Assembly (NCBI GenBank): GCA_038329845.1
Contig: JBBQNJ010000014.1
Coordinates: 9,202-73,201, forward strand
Source: JBBQNJ01 sp038329845
GTDB lineage: Bacteria > Planctomycetota > Phycisphaerae > Tepidisphaerales > Tepidisphaeraceae
Reading direction: 5' to 3'
Length of the DNA: 64,000 bases
Of this stretch, positions 16,592 to 24,570 are shown one piece after another (the first letter of the stretch is position 1; each line of letters begins with the position of its first letter). The translations under genes and the position numbers were made by a program. Below the pieces are notes generated by a model, which saw nothing but the letters and a program-made list of their open reading frames with translations, was not told where the DNA came from and searched no databases.

Positions 16592-17638
16592 CTATTTCTC
16601 ATCTCGGAATTTCATCCCGCCCGCCCCGCCCCCTCCACCGCCCCCGCCCGCGCCCTGGCTGCCGGCCACGATCAATTCGCCGACGCGGTCGATCTCCTTG
16701 GCTTCCAGGCCCGAGCGCCCGGACTTGCTCTTGGCCTTGTTGCCCTTCGAGTCCCAAGTGACGCCGCTAATGTAGTCCGGAGCCTTCAGAGTCTTGAGTC
16801 GGCCCAGAGCCGCCAGCATGTTCTGCACCTGGGGCGGCTTGGCGTCCATGCCCAACGCCCACGCTTGCAGCCCTCCCAGCACGTTCGTGGCATGGCCGCG
16901 AATGTCAGCGCCAGTCCCCATCCGCTGCACCAAGTCCTCCATCCCGGCGACGTAGGTGTCGTATGCCGAAGGCAGTCGGGCGAACATCGCGTCTCGATAC
17001 GCCAGGATCGGGGCGTTGGCCAAAGCCACCCGCCCCGCCTGCTCGGAAATCTCCTTATCCACCCCCGCGACCTCGTCCTGGCGCAAACGAGACAACGCCA
17101 TGTCGATCTGACGACGCTGCTGGGGGTCCATCCCGGGCATCGCGACCGGCGCCGGCGCCGAAGAATACGCCCGCAACGCCGCTGGCGCCTGCGCCTCATC
17201 GAACTTGCCGGGAATCGCCGACAGCAATTGCCACTTCACATACGCTTGCAACCGCGGCGAGCCGCTGATCCGGTTCCCCAGCGCCTTGACGATCAATTCC
17301 GGCGTCACCTCTGCCGATGGATTATCGACGAAATAATTGCTCTCCGAACGCGTGCGGGCGTTCTGCGGATCCTTCTCGAACGCGGCGTATTCCTTGCTCA
17401 GCGCCGCAATGGCGGCGGCGACCGCCTCGATGCCGGGATCCCCTTGCTTGCGCGAGGTCGATCGCGCTTGCCGCGCCGGCGCTTCTCGATGCGGTGTAGC
17501 GCCCACCTTGCCGGTGATTTTCTCGGGGTTTCCCACCCCGCGCATCAAAGGATCGGCCGACGCTCTATCGAGCGGCGCAAGCAACCCCAGGCAAAGGGCG
17601 ATCATTCCCAAGAACGCTTTGTCAGTTCGTCGTTTCAT
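16592..17638 (-). CDS. Secreted hypothetical protein in the riboswitch operon
   Basis: A 348-residue protein with a signal peptide (MKRRTDKAFLGMIALCLGLL, cleavage after the A-S-A near residue 29), a helical middle part, and a Gly-rich tail (about a dozen Gly near the C-terminus before MKFRDEK). GGAG lies six bases before the ATG at 17638. It starts 19 bases after the threonine-synthase-like gene, so the two are co-transcribed. I do not recognise a family. It may have joined the operon by chance rather than by function. Confidence 0.75.
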   Translation of the reverse strand: MKRRTDKAFLGMIALCLGLLAPLDRASADPLMRGVGNPEKITGKVGATPHREAPARQARSTSRKQGDPGIEAVAAAIAALSKEYAAFEKDPQNARTRSESNYFVDNPSAEVTPELIVKALGNRISGSPRLQAYVKWQLLSAIPGKFDEAQAPAALRAYSSAPAPVAMPGMDPQQRRQIDMALSRLRQDEVAGVDKEISEQAGRVALANAPILAYRDAMFARLPSAYDTYVAGMEDLVQRMGTGADIRGHATNVLGGLQAWALGMDAKPPQVQNMLAALGRLKTLKAPDYISGVTWDSKGNKAKSKSGRSGLEAKEIDRVGELIVAGSQGAGGGGGGGGAGGMKFRDEK

Positions 17639-17656
17639 GGCAATCTCCACCATGGA

Positions 17657-18937
17657 TTATACCGATAACGGCTCGGCATGCGCCTCGACGCAGCGCGAAA
17701 TCGACGGATGATCCGTTTCGATCATGCGGTCGAACGCCGACATCTTCGCTTCGATCACCTCGGGATACGCCAGTTCACCGGCGACCACTTCCTGGGTTTT
17801 CAGCCCGTTGCCGGTGATGCAGATGCAGATCGACTCATCCCGCGGGATGCGGCCTTGGCGAATCAGCTTGATCGTCACCGCCAGCGTCGTGCCTCCCGCA
17901 GGCTCGGTCCAGATCCCCTCGGTTCGTGCCAGCAGCTTGATCGCCGCGACGATCTCCGGATCGCTGGCGCTGGCGCCGAACCCGCCGGACTGCCTGACGG
18001 CCTGGTAGACGTAGTAACCATCGGCCGGATTCCCAATGGCGATGCTCTTGGCGATTGTATTGGGCTTTTGCGGGTGGATCACATCCACGCCCGACTCGAT
18101 CGCCCGCACCACCGGATCGCAGCCGGCCGCCTGCGCTGAATACATTCGCGGGGCATTGTCCTCGACCAGCCCTAAGTCGATGAACTCGCGGTATGCCTTG
18201 TAGATTTTCGGCAGGATCGTCCCCCCCGCCGTCGGCACGATCGTATGATGCGGCAATTTCCAGCCGAGCTGTTCGGCGATCTCGTAGCCGAACGTCTTGG
18301 CCCCTTCCGTGTAAAAGGGGCGCAGGTTCACATTGACGATGGCCCAGCCGTACTTGTCGGCGATCTGCGTGCAGAGCCGGTTGACATCATCATAGTTGCC
18401 GCGAATGCGGACCATAGTCGGGCCGAACACCAGCGAGCCAAGCACCTTCCCCTGCTCGAGATCATACGGGATCATCACGAAACAGCGAAGCCCCGCCTGG
18501 GCGGCATGGGCGGCGGTCGAGTTGGCCAGGTTGCCGGTGCTGGCGCAGCCCACGGTGTCGAACCCGAACTCGATGGCCTTGGTGATCGCCACCGAGACCA
18601 CCCGCTCCTTGTAGCTGCAGGTTGGATAGTTGCACGAATCGTCCTTGATCCACAACTCCCGGCAGCCCAATTCGCGAGCCAGTCGGTCGGCCCGTCGAAG
18701 TGGAGTGAACCCCGAATGATGCCCCGTGCGCGGCTCACCTTCGATCGGGAGCAGGTCGCGATAACGCCACAGACTGCGCGGGCCGGCCTCGATCGAGGCC
18801 CGGCTGATCCCGCGGCGAAGGGCTGCATAGTCATATTCCACTTCGTACGGCCCGAAACATTCCGAGCAGACATGCGCCGGAGAAACCGCCACGCGGTGGC
18901 CGCACTCTTTGCATTTCAAGCCGACAACATAGTTCAT
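17657..18937 (-). CDS. thrC: Threonine-synthase-like PLP enzyme under a SAM riboswitch
   Basis: A fold-type II PLP enzyme of 426 residues. Cys9, Cys12, Cys24 and Cys27 form a small zinc-ribbon at the N-terminus. Lys110 in NYPTCSYKERVV is the Schiff-base lysine, and CASTGNLANSTAAHAA and VPTAGGTILPKIYKAY are the cofactor-binding loops. Classic threonine synthase has NPTGSFKDR in the lysine loop, so the pocket differs (Cys107, Tyr109, Glu111). Annotation pipelines would call it thrC. The SAM-I riboswitch upstream and the sulfur-carrier gene downstream argue that it may instead use O-phosphohomoserine or a related ester and a protein thiocarboxylate to make homocysteine. Family is sure; reaction is open. 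Confidence 0.8.
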   Translation of the reverse strand: MNYVVGLKCKECGHRVAVSPAHVCSECFGPYEVEYDYAALRRGISRASIEAGPRSLWRYRDLLPIEGEPRTGHHSGFTPLRRADRLARELGCRELWIKDDSCNYPTCSYKERVVSVAITKAIEFGFDTVGCASTGNLANSTAAHAAQAGLRCFVMIPYDLEQGKVLGSLVFGPTMVRIRGNYDDVNRLCTQIADKYGWAIVNVNLRPFYTEGAKTFGYEIAEQLGWKLPHHTIVPTAGGTILPKIYKAYREFIDLGLVEDNAPRMYSAQAAGCDPVVRAIESGVDVIHPQKPNTIAKSIAIGNPADGYYVYQAVRQSGGFGASASDPEIVAAIKLLARTEGIWTEPAGGTTLAVTIKLIRQGRIPRDESICICITGNGLKTQEVVAGELAYPEVIEAKMSAFDRMIETDHPSISRCVEAHAEPLSV

Positions 18938-18957
18938 GATGGATTCGCTCCGGGCAT

Positions 18958-18984
18958 AAAAAAACCTCTCCCATGAAGAAGAGG
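18958..18984 (-). terminator. Riboswitch expression-platform terminator
   Basis: On the minus strand CCTCTTC pairs with GGAGAGG (one G-U pair) around a short loop, followed by seven U, 21 bases before the thrC-like start. The 5' arm (plus 18978-18984) is perfectly complementary to GAAGAGG at plus 19019-19025 in the aptamer tail, giving a mutually exclusive antiterminator. Confidence 0.85.
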
Positions 18985-19003
18985 CCGCGAAGCGATCATC
19001 GGG

Positions 19004-19148
19004 CGACTCTTATCTTCCCCTCTTCGTCGAACCTCTCGACAATTCGGGCGGGAGTTAGCACCTGCCCCGATCCAATGCCCCATGGCACCGACCCGGCGGT
19101 TGCTGTGGCTTCAACGGGCCCAACCCTCAGCCACTCTGGATAAGAACG
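19004..19148 (-). promoter_or_regulatory. SAM-I (S-box) riboswitch aptamer
   Basis: Read on the minus strand the region carries the S-box consensus in order: TTCTTATCCAGAG (P1 and K-turn side), GGCTGAGGG, GGCCCGTTGAAGCCACAGCAA (shown here in shorter form as GCCC-GTTGAAGCC and GCAACC), then GGTGCTAACTCC, and GATAAGAG closing P1. These are the conserved parts of P1, P2, J2/3, P3 and P4 in SAM-I riboswitches. High SAM should stabilise P1 and allow the downstream terminator. The target operon is the thrC-like, secreted-protein and sulfur-carrier genes. Confidence 0.95.
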
Positions 19149-19167
19149 AGTATTCGATTGTGCGACG

Positions 19168-19197
19168 AATATAAGACATGGTAGGTGCGATTGTCAA
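19168..19197 (-). promoter_or_regulatory. Promoter of the SAM-riboswitch operon
   Basis: Perfect TTGACA (19197-19192), an 18-base spacer and TATATT (19173-19168) place transcription start near 19161, about 13 bases before the aptamer. Confidence 0.75.
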
Positions 19198-19219
19198 CAG
19201 AAGCAGGGACGAAGGCGTG

Positions 19220-19311
19220 GTTAGCCCGACGCGCCAGCGAGGGACCGAGCGCGGCGAGACGACGCGACGACCGGACGACCGGACGTGTTAGCCCGATGCG
19301 CCAGCGAGGGA
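19220..19311 (+). repeat. Dispersed repeat, two copies
   Basis: Two 25-base copies at 19220-19244 and 19287-19311 differ at one base and begin GTTAGCCCGA, ending CGCCAGCGAGGGA. Two more relatives lie inverted at 63043-63068 and 63083-63108. Such motifs are, to my memory, frequent in planctomycete intergenic DNA. Between 19312 and 19564 I see no further feature. Confidence 0.75.
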
Positions 19312-19564
19312 ACAAATCCCCCGGCGCAGCAATCGCGGCGGGCCAACGCGACCGATTCGGTAAGCCGTCTCACGCCGCCACATCGTGAATGTGGCCCGCG
19401 TTACATTCCGGATAAACGGATCAAATAATTTTTTTATTTTCATCGCTCCGGCGACCTAACCGAATCCCGCCTTGCTTTTCCAGATTTGCAAAGCCGTGTC
19501 GCGCCTGTGCCCGATATGGCTACTTGGGGCATGGCCTTGGGGACACTCACACCGGGAGAGCGCT

Positions 19565-20989
19565 ATGCGGTTGATGGAATCACTCGAGGATCGTCGGATG
19601 CTGGCGGCGGTCAGTGGCTTGGCGTTGGTCAACGTCGATACCGGCGAGGACCTGACGAAGTTGGAAGACGGCATGGTCATCAACCTGGCCAAGCTGCCCA
19701 CGCGAAACATCACCGTCCGGGCCGATGCGTCGGCGGACACCGAAAGCGTCCGCTTCGGACTCGACCGGGACTGGTCTTATCATACCGAGAACATCGAACC
19801 CTACGCCATCGCCGGCGACAGCCGCGACGGGACCTATTACGCCTGGCGCCCGGGCGAAGGAGATCACACCCTGACCGTGCGGGCCTATACGGGCAACCGC
19901 GGTCGAGGCGGCGCCAGCTCGCGGGTGAAGATTCACTTCCGCGTGATCGACGATGCCAACGCGCCGGACCCCCAGGCGCCGGCACCGCGCCCAGAGCCGA
20001 CGCCTACGCCGGTGCCCACACCGAAGCCCGTTCCAACCCCGACGCCGGTGCCGGTCCCCACGCCCACTCCGACCCCGGTGCCGCAGCCCAAACCGACGCC
20101 CGTCCCGACCCCGACACCGACGCCCCCGACGCCCGTCCCGACGCCAACCCCGACCCCGACGCCCATCCCCACTCCCACTCCGACGCCGGTACCGACGCCG
20201 ACACCGACTCCCGTTCCGACACCAACACCCAAACCGACCCCGACTCCCACCCCCACGAATCCGGCACCGATCGCCAGTCCCAGCGCTCCGTCGATCCCCG
20301 GCGACTGGTCCCTATCGTTCGCCGATGAGTTCAATGCCGCACCCGACCCGCAAACGTGGATCGACAGCATCTGGGGGATGACGCACTGGAACGATGAGTG
20401 GCAGATTTACGATCCCAGCGCGATCCGCGCCGACGATGGGGTCTTGACCCTCACCGCCACCAAGCAATCCAAGAGCGGCTACAACTATGTTTCGGGCCTG
20501 ATCAGCACCGGCGGGGAAGCCTACAAGCAGGACCCCGGCTTCGACTTCCTCTACGGCTACGCCGAGGCGCGCATTCAGGTGCCCTCGGGCAAGGGATTGT
20601 GGCCGGCGTTTTGGATGCTCACCAGCCCCGATCCCGACTACCAGGATCGCAACGGCGAGATCGACATCATGGAGATCATCGGCGACGAGCCGAATATCGA
20701 CTACGTCCACCTGCATCGCAACGGATCAGAGGTGGGCAAGGGCTACAGGTCCGTCGATCTGAGCAAGGACTTCCACACGTACGGCGTGGACTGGCAGCCG
20801 GATCACCTGGCGTTCTACCTCGATGGCCAGGAGATCTACCGGACCACCAGCAATATCCCCAGCAAGCCGATGTACCTGATCTTAAACCTGGCCGTGGGCG
20901 GACCGAACACCTGGCCCGGCGCGCCCGACGCCGCCACGGCTTTCCCCGCGGAAATGAAAGTGGACTGGGTCCGGGTCTGGCAAAACTAA
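19565..20989 (+). CDS. Secreted GH16 endo-beta-glucanase (laminarinase-like)
   Basis: A 474-residue protein with the planctomycete N-terminal sorting motif (MESLEDRRMLAAV), a region of about 120 residues resembling an Ig-like domain, a Thr-Pro-rich linker (residues ~140-235), and a GH16 catalytic domain to the end. The active-site motif GEIDIMEIIG gives nucleophile Glu365, Asp367 and acid/base Glu370. WPAFWMLTS, HTYGVDWQPDHLAFYLDG and NLAVGG are GH16 beta-strands. It should cleave beta-1,3 or mixed beta-glucans outside the cell. GGGAG precedes the ATG at 19565, and the upstream frame to 19472 lacks family sequence. It ends in a strong terminator. Confidence 0.92.
   Translation: MRLMESLEDRRMLAAVSGLALVNVDTGEDLTKLEDGMVINLAKLPTRNITVRADASADTESVRFGLDRDWSYHTENIEPYAIAGDSRDGTYYAWRPGEGDHTLTVRAYTGNRGRGGASSRVKIHFRVIDDANAPDPQAPAPRPEPTPTPVPTPKPVPTPTPVPVPTPTPTPVPQPKPTPVPTPTPTPPTPVPTPTPTPTPIPTPTPTPVPTPTPTPVPTPTPKPTPTPTPTNPAPIASPSAPSIPGDWSLSFADEFNAAPDPQTWIDSIWGMTHWNDEWQIYDPSAIRADDGVLTLTATKQSKSGYNYVSGLISTGGEAYKQDPGFDFLYGYAEARIQVPSGKGLWPAFWMLTSPDPDYQDRNGEIDIMEIIGDEPNIDYVHLHRNGSEVGKGYRSVDLSKDFHTYGVDWQPDHLAFYLDGQEIYRTTSNIPSKPMYLILNLAVGGPNTWPGAPDAATAFPAEMKVDWVRVWQN
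20000..20262 (+). repeat. Coding minisatellite (Thr-Pro linker)
   Basis: The linker of the GH16 enzyme is coded by many imperfect tandem copies of a hexanucleotide-based unit (ACGCCG/ACCCCG, Thr-Pro with Val-Pro-Thr interruptions). It is expected to vary in length between strains. Confidence 0.8.
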
Positions 20990-21018
20990 TTCGTTCCCCC
21001 ACATGGAGCGATGACCGG

Positions 21019-21052
21019 CGGGCGATGGGGATGTGACCCATCGCCCGTTTTT
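21019..21052 (+). terminator. Intrinsic terminator of the GH16 gene
   Basis: A perfect 11-bp stem (CGGGCGATGGG / CCCATCGCCCG), a 7-base loop and five U, 30 bases after the stop codon. Confidence 0.92.
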
Positions 21053-21362
21053 CATTTGATCTGCCCGACAACCGACGGATCTGGCCCACGCTACCTCTCG
21101 CCGCCGCCTCAGCGCGGAAGGATTCTTGTCCTCGCCCCCGCCGTTCCTACTGCGAAACTCCGGACCGAACAGGATTCACTATGGTTGAGCCATCCCCGCT
21201 TTGTTTGCCAGCGACAAGCATCAGAGGCTTATAGCCGACTTTTTTTGGTAACGAGGCCGACGGGGCCGAAGCTCTCAATCCGCGGAATATCGGGACGGGA
21301 TCGCGCGAGGGTCTATTCTGGGCAGTTCCATGCGGGCCTGCCCCCGAAGGTACGTCCGGTCC
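21053..21362. other. Gene-free stretch
   Basis: I see no supported gene, RNA or repeat here. ORFs that cross it have no family sequence, no SD and unlike composition. Confidence 0.5.
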
Positions 21363-22109
21363 TCATTTGCCAGGGATCTTCGCGGCGCGGGCGGCGGCGG
21401 CGAAGGTGCCGTAGAGGCGGATTGCCGCCGAATGCAGCGAAATATAGTGCTTGTTGGCCCACTCTCCGGAAAAGTCCTTTTCCCGGCGGGCGACGATCCG
21501 CATCTGCGCCGCGACCGAATCCTTCGTCCAGGTCTGGCGATGACGCACCTCCACCGGGTCGATGCCCGCAGCCTTCAAGGCCGTGTCGAACGACTTGAAA
21601 TGCCGGACCGCCGCGGCATGAAGACGCGCGTCCTCGGCCTGCACCGTGCCGCTGTTCATATCCTCACCGTTGGCCGACCGCTGGCGCAGCTCGGCGACGA
21701 CGGTATCGGTGGTCCAGCGCCGATAGGCGCAGACCTCATCGGCGTCCAGGCCCGCGGCCTGCAACGCGCGGTCCCAGTTTCCGAACAGCCGCGACTGCAA
21801 GGCGGCGAACGCGGCCCGCGACAGCTCATCGCTACGACGGATCACCGCCGCCCAGTTCAGCGGTTCGTTGCGCCGGCGCGCCTGCTTGATCAACTGGATG
21901 ATCCGCGCCCGCGTCCAGCGCGGACGCCGAGTAATGTCGGCGTAGTTGATCCCCGCGGCGATCACGGCGTCGCGGTAGCTCCCGAAGTGATACGCCGCGG
22001 CCGACAGCAGCGGCTGATCGATCTTCGTCATGCCGTGATAGGTCATGTCGTGATCGTCGTTGTAATGGCGCTTGATCGCCTTGATGATTTCGGGCTTGGT
22101 CCAGTTCAT
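21363..22109 (-). CDS. Protein with four HNH-associated helix repeats
   Basis: A 248-residue protein made of four repeats of ~55 residues, each starting W-T and ending with an aromatic-rich A-x-x-A-A-G signature: WTKPEIIKAIK to FGSYRDAVIAAG, WTRARIIQLIK to FGNWDRALQAAG, WTTDTVVAELR to FKSFDTALKAAG, and WTKDSVAAQMR to YGTFAAAARAAK. This is the homing-endonuclease-associated repeat, a putative DNA-binding helical module, but no HNH nuclease motif is present. The ATG at 22109 follows GGAAGGAAG; the longer frame to 22406 is not coding-like. It could bind DNA as a structural or regulatory protein; the role is unknown. Confidence 0.75.
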   Translation of the reverse strand: MNWTKPEIIKAIKRHYNDDHDMTYHGMTKIDQPLLSAAAYHFGSYRDAVIAAGINYADITRRPRWTRARIIQLIKQARRRNEPLNWAAVIRRSDELSRAAFAALQSRLFGNWDRALQAAGLDADEVCAYRRWTTDTVVAELRQRSANGEDMNSGTVQAEDARLHAAAVRHFKSFDTALKAAGIDPVEVRHRQTWTKDSVAAQMRIVARREKDFSGEWANKHYISLHSAAIRLYGTFAAAARAAKIPGK

Positions 22110-22515
22110 GGCTTCCTTCCGCCGGCAAGCGGCCGTACGGGCCGCATCGTAATCCCGATCACACGATACTTCGCCTCCGGCTTGGTCCACCGATAGACGT
22201 GACCGTCGAGGCTGGTGGGAGGATAATAGCATCCAACACCGGTGAATCGCAATTTTTAGACGCGACTTTCTTGAGCGAGTCCCGCAACGGGTGGATCGAG
22301 CTTCGTCGCAAGCGACATCGCGCCCCCGGGGGAAGGCGGCGCGTTCCCGTAGATCGGTTGACAGATACGAGATAGAGCATCTCGCGCCCCGAATAAGGGG
22401 GCACATATCCCCGGAAGACTGAGGAATTTGCTCAATTCCCCTTTTTTGCGGACCCGATGAACAACCGCTCTAATCGCATGCCGGGCACCCCAGCGCCAAT
22501 TCACGATATGCCAGG
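22110..22515. other. Gene-free stretch before tRNA-His
   Basis: No gene is supported here. Frames that extend from the flanking gene or through the tRNA lack family sequence. Confidence 0.5.
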
Positions 22516-22588
22516 GTGACCGACGGGGCTTGAACCCGCGACCCCAAGGACCACAACCTTGTGCTCTACCAACTGAGCTACGGCCACC
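22516..22588 (-). tRNA. tRNA-His (anticodon GTG)
   Basis: The minus strand folds as a class I tRNA with an extra 5' G (position -1) opposite C73, the identity mark of tRNA-His, acceptor GTGGCCG paired with CGGTCAC, D-arm GCTCAGTTGGTAGAGC, anticodon stem CAAGG/CCTTG with loop TTGTGGT, and T-loop TTCAAGC. CCA is not encoded. Confidence 0.96.
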
Positions 22589-22633
22589 ATCCGCCGACAA
22601 GCGCCCTTGCGAGCCTCGACGTCTAACGGCGTT

Positions 22634-22661
22634 ATTTTACCCATCCCAACCCCGATCTCAA
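22634..22661 (-). promoter_or_regulatory. Promoter of tRNA-His
   Basis: TTGAGA, a 16-base spacer and TAAAAT upstream of the tRNA, predicting a leader of roughly 36 bases removed by processing. Confidence 0.6.
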
Positions 22662-22867
22662 GCGCCAAGCTCGCGGATTCCTCTCCACGAGCGTGCCCAC
22701 GGATTTTTGCTCGGCTTCAGGAAACCCGCCCTCATGGCCATTCGAAAACCGCGTTTTCCCTCTGAAAACTGGGAAGTGCAAAAAATACGGGCACACCTAT
22801 CTCCACTCTCGCCGTTCTGGAATGCCCCGATCTCTCCGCAGCGTCGAACGTATGGTATGCTGTGGAC

Positions 22868-23482
22868 ATGAGACGTGCCTGCATCGGGATCGGCCTGGTT
22901 GCATTGCTCGCATGCGGATGCGATTCGGATCCGCCTCGGCCAAACGCGCCAGCCCCCGCACCGAGCGCGACGCCCGAGACGGGGGCCGATTCCTCCGCGT
23001 CGGATCCGACGACCAAGCCCACTTCCAGGCCTCGCATCAGTTCGATGAACATCCAGGGGACCGAAGTCTTCTTTCCCGGCACCAGGCTCCGCCTGCATAC
23101 CCATCCGGACGCCAATCTCACCGCCCAGTTGTTCAGCAATGATCCGCCCGAGGCGCTGCGACCCGGGTATGCGGGCAACAGCTTTTATTTCGACATCGCC
23201 TTGGATGTGCCCGAAATTTCCGGCTTGCCGCAGGCCACGTGGATTCACAAATCGCCCACGAGCGAGCCGGCGGAGACGCAGCAGGGGATCTTCCTGGACG
23301 GCGATCGACGGCATCTTCAGCCCCTGGACGTGCGGGCCGAATTCGAGCCGTTGGGCGATGGACAACTCACCGTCTGGCTCAGCGGGCAGTTCCTCTGGGT
23401 CGATACCCGCAAGCCCGCCGATTCGCCGTGTCCGATCGTCGTGGTCCGAGCCAGCCTCCTCACCGTTCCCGAAGGCAAATGA
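22868..23482 (+). CDS. Putative lipoprotein
   Basis: A 204-residue protein starting MRRACIGIGLVALLACGCDS: a short basic region, a hydrophobic core and a lipobox-like LLAC, then a Pro/Ser/Thr-rich spacer (~40 residues) and a beta-rich C-terminal domain (VFFPGTRLRLHTH, LDVRAEFEPLGDGQLTVWL). It would be anchored at a membrane. No family is recognised. The ATG at 22868 gives the compact signal; a GTG lies two codons earlier. A TATGCT -10-like hexamer ends seven bases before the ATG. Confidence 0.65.
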   Translation: MRRACIGIGLVALLACGCDSDPPRPNAPAPAPSATPETGADSSASDPTTKPTSRPRISSMNIQGTEVFFPGTRLRLHTHPDANLTAQLFSNDPPEALRPGYAGNSFYFDIALDVPEISGLPQATWIHKSPTSEPAETQQGIFLDGDRRHLQPLDVRAEFEPLGDGQLTVWLSGQFLWVDTRKPADSPCPIVVVRASLLTVPEGK

Positions 23483-23529
23483 TCGACTGATTATTTGGCG
23501 GAGCCTGCTTTTGCGGCTACAACGCGCGC

Positions 23530-24570
23530 ATGATCCCCGACCCCAACGCCTTGGCCGACCGCTTGTGCACGATGCAACGGTTGATCCGCCAGACGCTGAT
23601 CGACGGGCGGGAACAGCCGGCACCACAGGCGGTCAACCGCATCAGTTCGGCCGATGTGATCTACCAGATCGACGCCGCCGTCGAGCCAATTCTTGAAGCG
23701 TTTTTTGAGGACTGGTCGCGCTCGCTGCCCATGGTGGTGATCGCCGAGGGGTTGGAACCGGAAAGTGGTCGCATCTTTCCGCGAGGCGCCAGCGAATCGT
23801 CGGCGATCGTCCGCGTGATTGTCGATCCGATCGACGGAACTCGTCCGCTGATGTACGACAAGCGCTCGGCCTGGTCGCTGGCGGGGATCGCGCCCAATCG
23901 CGGACCCGACACCCACCTGCGTGACATCGAGATCGCGGCGATGACGGAGCTGCCGACCCGCAAGTCATTCTGCTCGGACGTGCTGTGGGCGATCCGCGGG
24001 CGGGGATTCAACGCTCGCCGGGAAAACCTGATCAGCGGCGAGTCCAGTCCCCTGCCGCTGCGCCCCAGCACCGCCGACACGCTTCGCCACGGGTTCGCGT
24101 CGGTGGTGAACTTTTTCCCGGCGACCAAGGTGCTTGCCAGCGAGCTGATGGAGTTTCTCGTCGAGCGCCTGCTCGGAAAGGCCGATTCAACCAAGGCCCT
24201 GGTGTTCGACGATCAGTATCTCTCGACCGGCGGGCAGTTCTACGAGTTGATCGCCGGGCATGATCGCTTCATCGCCGACCTGCGCGGGCTGTTCTATCGA
24301 ATCCAGCAACAGCCGCCGGGGCTTTGCGTACATCCATACGATGCCTGCACCGCGTTGATCGCCGAAGAGGCCGGCGTGCAAATCACCGATGGCTTGGGCG
24401 ATCGGCTCGATGGCCCGCTGGATGTGACCACCCCGCTTCACTGGGCCGGCTACGCCAATACCGAGCTTCGCGCCGCGATCGAGCCGTTGATCGGCGAGTT
24501 CCTTCGATCCCGCCACTGCCCGGGGATCGAACCAGCGAGCGTCGCTGGCGCTACGGCAGCGGCATTTTGA
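23530..24570 (+). CDS. Inositol-monophosphatase-superfamily phosphatase
   Basis: A 346-residue Mg-dependent phosphatase of the IMPase/FBPase superfamily. Metal ligands are Glu73 (VIAEG) and Asp99, Asp102 in IVDPIDGT, and the C-terminal motif HPYDACTALIAEEAG supplies Asp271. It is longer than IMPase (~260), with an insert around residues 140-260. The substrate could be an inositol, nucleotide or sugar phosphate. It follows the lipoprotein gene after 47 bases, and its 3' end overlaps the convergent pseudopilin gene by 20 bases. Confidence 0.8.
   Translation: MIPDPNALADRLCTMQRLIRQTLIDGREQPAPQAVNRISSADVIYQIDAAVEPILEAFFEDWSRSLPMVVIAEGLEPESGRIFPRGASESSAIVRVIVDPIDGTRPLMYDKRSAWSLAGIAPNRGPDTHLRDIEIAAMTELPTRKSFCSDVLWAIRGRGFNARRENLISGESSPLPLRPSTADTLRHGFASVVNFFPATKVLASELMEFLVERLLGKADSTKALVFDDQYLSTGGQFYELIAGHDRFIADLRGLFYRIQQQPPGLCVHPYDACTALIAEEAGVQITDGLGDRLDGPLDVTTPLHWAGYANTELRAAIEPLIGEFLRSRHCPGIEPASVAGATAAAF

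Noticed and set aside
19472..19564. Longer start for the GH16 enzyme
   Set aside because: The 31 extra residues precede the ESLEDRR sorting motif, lack an SD, and do not look like a signal peptide.
22256..22600. ORF with SSVGRAQGCGPWGRGFKPRR
   Set aside because: Spurious reading through tRNA-His.
24524..24545. Palindrome CCAGCGAGCGTCGCTGG
   Set aside because: Lies in the coding end of the IMPase-like gene (EPASVAGA); no second copy or regulatory context.
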